From Methylococcaceae bacterium NSP1-2 (lineage in GTDB: Bacteria > Pseudomonadota > Gammaproteobacteria > Methylococcales > Methylomonadaceae), in NCBI GenBank assembly GCA_002256685.1, contig NQJH01000036.1, positions 1 to 9,910 on the forward strand: a stretch of DNA of 9,910 bases, written 5' to 3'. The notes below the pieces were generated by a model. It saw only the letters and a program-made list of their open reading frames with translations. It was not told the DNA's origin and searched no databases. A program made the position numbers and the translations under genes. The first letter of the stretch is position 1. Every line of letters begins with the position of its first letter. Below, in pieces: positions 5,481 through 9,910 of the stretch.

Positions 5481-7054
5481 TCAATTGTTGCAGGTGGTTT
5501 GCCGCTAATGTCATAAGTGACACGAGAAATACCCGCCACTTCGTTAATAATCCGCCGTGAGATTAAATCCAAAAATTCATAAGGCAAATGCGCCCAGCGT
5601 GCAGTCATAAAATCAATAGTTTCAACGGCGCGAATCGCAATCACATAATCATAACGCCGCCCGTCACCCATTACGCCCACTGATTTAACAGGCAAAAACA
5701 CCGCAAAAGCTTGACTAACTTTGTTATATAAATCATGGCGATACAGTTCTTCTATAAAAATTGCATCGGCTAGTCTTAATAAATCAGCAAATTCTTTTTT
5801 TACTTCGCCTAAAATTCTAACGCCTAAACCCGGACCGGGGAACGGATGGCGATAGACCATATCTGCGGGCAATCCCAATTCGACACCCAATTTACGCACT
5901 TCATCTTTAAATAATTCACGCAATGGCTCAACCAATTTTAGCGTCATATTTTCAGGTAAACCGCCGACATTATGATGTGATTTAATCAAATGCGCTTTGC
6001 CACTTTTAGAACCCGCTGATTCAATCACATCGGGATAAATCGTGCCCTGAGCTAACCATTTAGCATCTTTAATTTTGCCCGCTTCATCATCAAAAATTTC
6101 GATAAATAAATTGCCGATGATTTTGCGTTTTTGTTCAGGATCAGTGACACCGCTCAACGCATCCAAATAACGCTGTTCAGCATTTACCCGAATCACTTTA
6201 ACGCCTAAATGCTCCGCAAAAATCGCCATCACTGCATCGCCTTCATGCAGGCGCAACAAACCTGTATCAACAAATACGCAGGTTAATTGTTTACCAATTG
6301 CTTTGTGTAACAAAGCCGCTACTACTGACGAATCCACGCCACCTGATAAGCCTAAAATCACATGATCTGTGCCTACTTTTTCACGAACCGCTCTAATGCT
6401 GTCTTCAATAATATGAGTAGCAGTCCAAAAGGCATCACAGCCACAAATATCCAATACAAAACGCGATAAAATGCGCCCGCCTTGTTTTGTGTGGGTAACT
6501 TCTGGGTGGAACTGTAACGCGTAAAAGCCTTTAGTCTCATTAGCAATCCCCGCAATTGGCGCACCGTCTGAACTAGCAATCATTATAAAACCGTCAGGCA
6601 ATTCAACAACTCTATCGCCATGACTCATCCACACATCCAGCAAACCAAAGCCTTCTGGTGATAGATGATCTTCAATGCCAGACAATAATTTAGAATGCCC
6701 ACGCGCCCGAATCTGGGCATAACCAAATTCACGATGGTCAGACGTTTCGACTTTACCGCCCAGTTGTTCTGCCATCGTTTGCATACCATAACAAATACCC
6801 AATACAGGCACGCCCAATTCAAACACACTGTGCGGAGCGCGTGGCGTATCACTACTGGTCACGGTATCAGGGCCGCCCGATAAAATAATGCCATTCGGTG
6901 CGAAGTTTTTCACTTCTTCATCACTGCATTCGCAGGAATAAATTTCACAATAAACACCAATTTCACGAATGCGCCGTGCGATGAGTTGCGTATATTGTGA
7001 GCCGAAATCAAGGATGAGGATTTTGTGGGTATGAATATTTGAGACTGGTTTCAT
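5471..7054 (-). CDS. guaA: GMP synthase (glutamine-hydrolysing)
   Basis: GuaA converts XMP to GMP with ATP and glutamine, the last step of guanine nucleotide synthesis. From the chosen ATG at 7054 the protein has 527 residues (E. coli 525). The N-terminal class I glutamine amidotransferase domain starts at KILILDFGSQYTQL (11-24) and has nucleophile C88 in GICYGMQ with H183 and E185 in QFHPEVTHT. The ATP pyrophosphatase domain shows the P-loop LSGGVDSS (236-243) and FPGPGLGVRILGEV; the C-terminal dimerisation domain ends in KPPATIEWE. The frame is open upstream to another ATG at 7132, which would add 26 non-conserved hydrophobic residues. It was rejected because family members begin close to ILILDFGSQ and a strong promoter-like sequence lies inside that extension. 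tadA follows with a 10-base overlap. Confidence 0.96.
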   Translation of the reverse strand: MKPVSNIHTHKILILDFGSQYTQLIARRIREIGVYCEIYSCECSDEEVKNFAPNGIILSGGPDTVTSSDTPRAPHSVFELGVPVLGICYGMQTMAEQLGGKVETSDHREFGYAQIRARGHSKLLSGIEDHLSPEGFGLLDVWMSHGDRVVELPDGFIMIASSDGAPIAGIANETKGFYALQFHPEVTHTKQGGRILSRFVLDICGCDAFWTATHIIEDSIRAVREKVGTDHVILGLSGGVDSSVVAALLHKAIGKQLTCVFVDTGLLRLHEGDAVMAIFAEHLGVKVIRVNAEQRYLDALSGVTDPEQKRKIIGNLFIEIFDDEAGKIKDAKWLAQGTIYPDVIESAGSKSGKAHLIKSHHNVGGLPENMTLKLVEPLRELFKDEVRKLGVELGLPADMVYRHPFPGPGLGVRILGEVKKEFADLLRLADAIFIEELYRHDLYNKVSQAFAVFLPVKSVGVMGDGRRYDYVIAIRAVETIDFMTARWAHLPYEFLDLISRRIINEVAGISRVTYDISGKPPATIEWE

Positions 7055-7094
7055 GATGATAGTTGTTTGATTGAATAAATGGTCGCTAATTGAC

Positions 7095-7103
7095 ATTATA
7101 ACA
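7095..7103 (-). promoter_or_regulatory. guaA: Extended -10 promoter element for guaA-tadA
   Basis: On the minus strand the bases read TGTTATAAT from 7103 to 7095: a perfect TATAAT hexamer preceded by the TGN extension. A weak -35 candidate (TTGCCC) lies 19 bases further upstream, which is acceptable for an extended -10 promoter. Transcription would start near 7088, leaving a leader of about 34 bases before ATG 7054. This supports the shorter guaA start. Confidence 0.5.
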
Positions 7104-7157
7104 ATTAAGCACAATACACGGGCAAAACTCATCGCGGTGTTAGTGTTATACAGAACA

Positions 7158-7186
7158 TTTAAAACACCACTAGAAACGTGTAAGAT
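7158..7186 (+). promoter_or_regulatory. Candidate promoter for hisBHA
   Basis: TTTAAA at 7158-7163 and TAAGAT at 7181-7186 are each four of six to consensus and spaced by 17 bases, giving a leader of roughly 55-60 bases before hisB. The leader shows no run of histidine codons and no clear terminator hairpin, so classic his attenuation is not evident. It is divergent from the guaA promoter, whose -10 lies about 80 bases away. Confidence 0.28.
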
Positions 7187-7249
7187 GTGAGCAGTTCACA
7201 GATTACCTAACCAACGCGGGACATTCTCCGCCCTACTTTATTTCAAAAC

Positions 7250-7843
7250 ATGACTCAACGAATCGCCCAAGTCGAGCGTAATACGCTTGAAACTCAAATT
7301 AAAATTAACATCAATTTAGATGGCACAGGTAAAGCCTCATTCGTCACAGGCGTGCCTTTTCTGGATCACATGATGGATCAAATTGCCCGTCATGGCTTGA
7401 TTGATATGGACATTGTCGCGCATGGCGATTTAGAAATTGATGCGCATCACACGGTGGAAGATATAGGCATTACCTTAGGAATGGCGTTTACTAAAGCACT
7501 CGGCGATAAAAAAGGCATTTATCGTTATGGTCACGCCTACATTCCGTTAGATGAAGCGTTATCACGGGTGGTGATTGATTTTTCAGGTCGTTCGGGCTTG
7601 TTTTATGACGTTAAATATCCCAGAGCCTCGATAGGCGGCTTTGATGTCGATTTGTTCCGTGAATTTTTCCAAGGCTTTGTTAATCATGCGGGTGTGACGC
7701 TGCATATTGATAATTTGAAAGGCGCGAATGCCCATCATGTGGCGGAAACTATTTTTAAAGCTTTGGGGCGTGCTATCCGCATGGCAATTACCGCCGATGA
7801 GCGAATGGCGGGTATAATGCCGTCTACTAAAGGCGTGCTATAG
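7250..7843 (+). CDS. hisB: Imidazoleglycerol-phosphate dehydratase
   Basis: HisB removes water from D-erythro-imidazoleglycerol phosphate to give imidazole acetol-phosphate in histidine synthesis, as a manganese-dependent cytoplasmic oligomer. The 197 residues are the length of the monofunctional enzyme, without the N-terminal histidinol-phosphatase domain found in enterobacteria. The duplicated metal-binding motifs are both present: DAHHTVED (64-71) and NAHHVAET (160-167). FLDHMMDQIARHG (37-49) and the C-terminal PSTKGVL are also characteristic. The ATG at 7250 has no good ribosome-binding site, but the conserved region begins within ten residues, so the start is secure. It is the first gene of a his run, with 54 bases before hisH, and is divergent from guaA. 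Confidence 0.97.
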   Translation: MTQRIAQVERNTLETQIKININLDGTGKASFVTGVPFLDHMMDQIARHGLIDMDIVAHGDLEIDAHHTVEDIGITLGMAFTKALGDKKGIYRYGHAYIPLDEALSRVVIDFSGRSGLFYDVKYPRASIGGFDVDLFREFFQGFVNHAGVTLHIDNLKGANAHHVAETIFKALGRAIRMAITADERMAGIMPSTKGVL

Positions 7844-7853
7844 CCTGAAATCA

Positions 7854-7874
7854 ACACGCGGATTTAATCCGTGT
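7854..7874 (+). other. Hairpin in the hisB-hisH gap
   Basis: ACACGCGGATT at 7854-7864 pairs with AATCCGTGT at 7866-7874; the core CGGATT-T-AATCCG is perfect and the outer ACACG/CGTGT part needs a small bulge. The gap then continues AT-rich to TATTTTT just before the hisH ATG. There is no immediate T-run after the stem, so it is more likely an mRNA-stability or spacing structure than a terminator. Confidence 0.3.
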
Positions 7875-7897
7875 CATTAACCTAAAAATCTATTTTT

Positions 7898-8539
7898 ATG
7901 TCTTCTGTTGCTGTGATTGATTACGGAATGGGTAATTTACATTCCATTGCCAAAGCCTTACAACATGCCGCTCCTGAAGTAGAGGTGCGAGTAACCGCTA
8001 AGGAAAACGAAATTTTAACCGCTGATCGGGTAGTTTTTCCGGGTGTCGGTGCGATGCGTGATTGTATGCAGGCATTGCAACAATCAGGTTTAGATAAGGT
8101 AATAAAAAATGTTGCCAACACCAAACCGTTGCTAGGAATTTGTCTGGGAATGCAGGCATTATTATCCGACAGTGAGGAAAATGGGCATACCGATGGTCTC
8201 AATGTTTTTTCGGGTCATGTGGTGCATTTTCCAGAGCCGTTGTTTGATGCTCAGGGCGAAATATTAAAAGTGCCGCACATGGGTTGGAATCAAGTGCAAC
8301 AAAAACCACATCCATTGTGGGAAAACATTCCGCAAAACAGTCGCTTTTATTTTGTGCATAGCTACTATGCCCAGCCTGATGATGCGTCTGTGGTAGCGGC
8401 AACCGCCGATTATCCCGATGCCTTCGCCTGTGCTTTGGCGCGAAACAATATTTTTGCCGTACAATTTCACCCTGAAAAAAGTCAGGCAGTTGGTTTGCAA
8501 CTGTTACAGAATTTTTTACATTGGAATGGTCAAGTTTAA
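7898..8539 (+). CDS. hisH: Imidazole glycerol phosphate synthase, glutaminase subunit
   Basis: HisH hydrolyses glutamine and passes ammonia to HisF, which makes imidazoleglycerol phosphate and AICAR from PRFAR. The 213-residue class I glutamine amidotransferase begins VAVIDYGMGNLHS, has the PGVGAM oxyanion strand (48-53), nucleophile C82 in GICLGMQ, and H191 with E193 in VQFHPEKSQ. VPHMGWNQV and FYFVHSYYA are HisH-typical. The ATG at 7898 is preceded by TATTTTT and lacks a Shine-Dalgarno sequence, so translation may depend on the upstream message. HisH needs HisF as partner, yet hisF is not among the genes visible here; it must lie downstream of the window or elsewhere. Confidence 0.96.
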   Translation: MSSVAVIDYGMGNLHSIAKALQHAAPEVEVRVTAKENEILTADRVVFPGVGAMRDCMQALQQSGLDKVIKNVANTKPLLGICLGMQALLSDSEENGHTDGLNVFSGHVVHFPEPLFDAQGEILKVPHMGWNQVQQKPHPLWENIPQNSRFYFVHSYYAQPDDASVVAATADYPDAFACALARNNIFAVQFHPEKSQAVGLQLLQNFLHWNGQV

Positions 8540-8554
8540 CTTTTTGAGGTTTTT

Positions 8555-9289
8555 ATGCTGTTAATCCCCGCTATTGATTTAAAAGATGGAAAATGTGTGC
8601 GCCTACGTCAAGGACGCATGGAAGATGACACGGTATTTTCCGATGATCCTGTTGCAGTGGCAGGTCGTTGGGTTGCATTAGGTGCAAGACGCATACATTT
8701 AGTCGATTTAGATGGCGCGTTTGCAGGTAAACCTAGAAATGCCGACGTGATACACGCGATTGTTGAAGCCTATCCCGATGTCCCCGTACAAATCGGTGGC
8801 GGTATTCGTGATGAAGAAACCATTCAAGCCTATCTCAATGCAGGTGTGGAATACGTCATTATCGGCACGAAAGCCGTCAATGAACCGCATTTTGTCCGTG
8901 ATATGGCAATTGAATACCCACGCCGTATTATCGTCGGCTTAGATGCCAAAGACGGCAAAGTCGCCATTGATGGTTGGTCAAAATTGTCCAAACATGACGT
9001 GATAGATTTAGCCCAACACTTTGAATCTGATGGCGTAGAAGCGATTATCTACACCGACATTTCCAGAGATGGCATGATGCAAGGTGTCAACGTCGAAGCC
9101 ACTGCCCGTTTAGCCCGCGCTATCAATATCCCTGTGATTGCCTCAGGCGGCATCACCAACATGGACGATATTCACGCCTTAGGCAAAGTCGCACATGAAG
9201 GCATTATGGGCGCGATTACAGGTCGTGCAATTTATGAAGGCACATTGGATTTTGCGGAAGCGGAGAGGATTGCTGAGACTTACGAATGA
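8555..9289 (+). CDS. hisA: ProFAR isomerase (5'-ProFAR to PRFAR)
   Basis: HisA opens the aminoaldose ring of 5'-ProFAR to give PRFAR, the substrate of HisHF. The 244-residue TIM barrel shows its twofold repeat. Catalytic D8 is in LIPAIDLKDGKCVRL and catalytic D130 in VGLDAKDGKVAI. Phosphate-binding loops are QIGGGIRDEE (79-88) and IASGGITNMDD (195-205). TDISRDGMMQGVN (167-179) is typical of HisA rather than HisF. GAGG at 8546-8549 lies 5 bases before the ATG, giving a good ribosome-binding site, and the gap to hisH is only 15 bases. The stop TGA overlaps the ATG of the following HEPN gene (ATGA), an unusual neighbour at a position where hisF is often found. Confidence 0.97.
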   Translation: MLLIPAIDLKDGKCVRLRQGRMEDDTVFSDDPVAVAGRWVALGARRIHLVDLDGAFAGKPRNADVIHAIVEAYPDVPVQIGGGIRDEETIQAYLNAGVEYVIIGTKAVNEPHFVRDMAIEYPRRIIVGLDAKDGKVAIDGWSKLSKHDVIDLAQHFESDGVEAIIYTDISRDGMMQGVNVEATARLARAINIPVIASGGITNMDDIHALGKVAHEGIMGAITGRAIYEGTLDFAEAERIAETYE

Positions 9290-9747
9290 AAAGCTCAGAA
9301 GAAATAAAGCAGTTGGCTTATGAACGACTAAGTGAAGCTAAAATACTGTGTAACCATGAAAAGTATGATGGTGCATTTTACTTAGCTGGTTACAGTATTG
9401 AATTGATGCTGAAAGCCAAAGTTTGTGAACATTGGGGCATTCCCAATTTATTTGATGAAGCTTATCAAACGCATGGCATTAGCGAAGTAAGAAAAGCGAT
9501 TAAAACCCATGACATTACAGTATTGCTGATTTTTAGTGGCTTAAAAATCAAATTTGAAACTGCAAAAGGTGTTAATAAAGTGCTAATGCAAACACACGCA
9601 CGGTTATTTGCAACATCAGGACGTTGTTTATGGAGTGAACAAGTTCGTTACCAGCCCATTGGTTCACAAAATGAGGAAGATGTTCAGCAGTTAATGATTT
9701 TGTTACAACATGAAGAAGGATTGTTGAAATGGATAGAAAAGAGTTAG
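9286..9747 (+). CDS. HEPN-domain protein of unknown function
   Basis: The 153-residue protein starts with the helical HEPN pattern: AYERLSEAKILCNHEKYDGAFYLAGYSIELMLKAKVCEH (11-49). The YDGAFYLAGYSIELMLKA core is characteristic of one HEPN branch, and THDITVLLIFSGL (74-86) fits its later helix. HEPN proteins are often RNases, and many act in toxin-antitoxin or phage-defence pairs with a second small protein. The ribonuclease motif R-x4-6-H is only weakly suggested here (R69 to H75), so catalysis is uncertain. The ATG overlaps the hisA stop by 4 bases, which implies coupled translation, and the end overlaps the next gene by 19 bases. Base composition drops: counted by eye, 9301-9360 is about 35% GC against about 48% for 9121-9180 in hisA, suggesting acquisition. 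Confidence 0.7.
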   Translation: MKSSEEIKQLAYERLSEAKILCNHEKYDGAFYLAGYSIELMLKAKVCEHWGIPNLFDEAYQTHGISEVRKAIKTHDITVLLIFSGLKIKFETAKGVNKVLMQTHARLFATSGRCLWSEQVRYQPIGSQNEEDVQQLMILLQHEEGLLKWIEKS

Positions 9748-9910
9748 CAATTAAATTAGAGAACTTTAAACAAGCCTGCCAAGCGAAAGGCTATATTACA
9801 GGCGAACTTTATTTTGATGAAGCTTATCCAGGTGATACCTCTAGTTCTTTCATTGTCAAAATGATGGTTAAAAAGTCATGGATGGATACCATGAGTAGCA
9901 CGGGTAAAGC
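9729..9910 (+). CDS. Unknown small protein paired with the HEPN gene (5' end only)
   Basis: An ATG at 9729 opens a frame that stays free of stops to the window end, giving 60 residues. It starts MDRKELAIKLENFKQACQAK, with a charged amphipathic first helix, then GYITGELYFDEAYPGDTSSS and a hydrophobic strand FIVKMMVKKSWMDTM. I do not recognise the family. It lacks the G-S-x-A-R-G nucleotidyltransferase loop expected of the common MNT partner of HEPN toxins, at least in the visible part. It overlaps the HEPN gene by 19 bases, so the two are surely one transcription unit and probably partners. The real start could be later, but no better ATG is visible close by. The low GC continues. Confidence 0.6.
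   Translation, partial: MDRKELAIKLENFKQACQAKGYITGELYFDEAYPGDTSSSFIVKMMVKKSWMDTMSSTGK

Noticed and set aside
6373..6883. Several open frames antisense or out of phase within guaA
   Set aside because: They lie wholly inside the strongly supported guaA frame, lack family motifs and initiation signals.
7187..7249. Possible his leader peptide or attenuator before hisB
   Set aside because: No histidine-codon run and no terminator-antiterminator pair could be found in the short leader.
7813..7818. Perfect TATAAT hexamer near the end of hisB as an internal promoter for hisH
   Set aside because: The hexamer encodes part of the conserved GIMPSTKG tail of HisB and no -35 match lies at suitable distance; chance is enough to explain it.
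7921..8500. Minus-strand frames overlapping hisH
   Set aside because: Shadow frames of hisH with no recognisable domain or start signal.

Overview
The window looks like a chromosomal segment of a gammaproteobacterium with moderately low GC. The grounds are the two-domain MltF-type lytic transglycosylase with close similarity to the enterobacterial form, a monofunctional HisB rather than the fused enterobacterial one, the guaA-tadA pair, and GTAGGGTGGGCA-type intergenic repeats of a kind I associate with filamentous sulfur bacteria and methanotrophs (Thiotrichales, Methylococcales). The lineage below class level is a guess; no rRNA or tRNA gene is present to fix it.

Left part (1-1936) is a worn accessory zone. 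It opens with the last 30 codons of a PiT-type phosphate transporter. Convergent to it lies a fragment of a GNAT acetyltransferase, cut at its 5' end by an IS3-family element and losing family similarity at its 3' end beside a copy of the GTAGGGTGGGCA repeat. The IS (about 295-1542) has imperfect 26-bp ends, orfA with an A AAA AAG slippage site, and an orfB with an intact DDE triad that is broken by an apparent 1-base deletion near 785-790. The stretch 1543-1936 has no convincing gene but holds a perfect 15-base palindrome and a 124-bp nested inverted-repeat element that can be drawn as a cloverleaf, then a candidate promoter for pgi.

Middle part (1937-7054) is housekeeping. pgi (glucose-6-phosphate isomerase) and mltF (membrane-bound lytic murein transglycosylase) run on the plus strand and overlap by 4 bases, with a TTG start for mltF. 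They converge on a minus-strand pair, guaA (GMP synthase) followed by tadA (tRNA adenosine deaminase), which overlap by 10 bases. A 17-base hairpin fills the gap between the convergent pairs.

Right part (7250-9910) is divergent from guaA and carries hisB, hisH and hisA, three histidine biosynthesis genes. hisF, the obligatory partner of hisH and its frequent neighbour after hisA, is not next. Instead an AT-richer HEPN-domain gene starts inside the hisA stop codon (ATGA overlap) and itself overlaps a second small unknown gene that runs off the end. This tightly coupled two-gene cassette inside the his operon is the best candidate for something undescribed in the window, possibly a toxin-antitoxin-like or RNA-targeting pair; that function is an inference.
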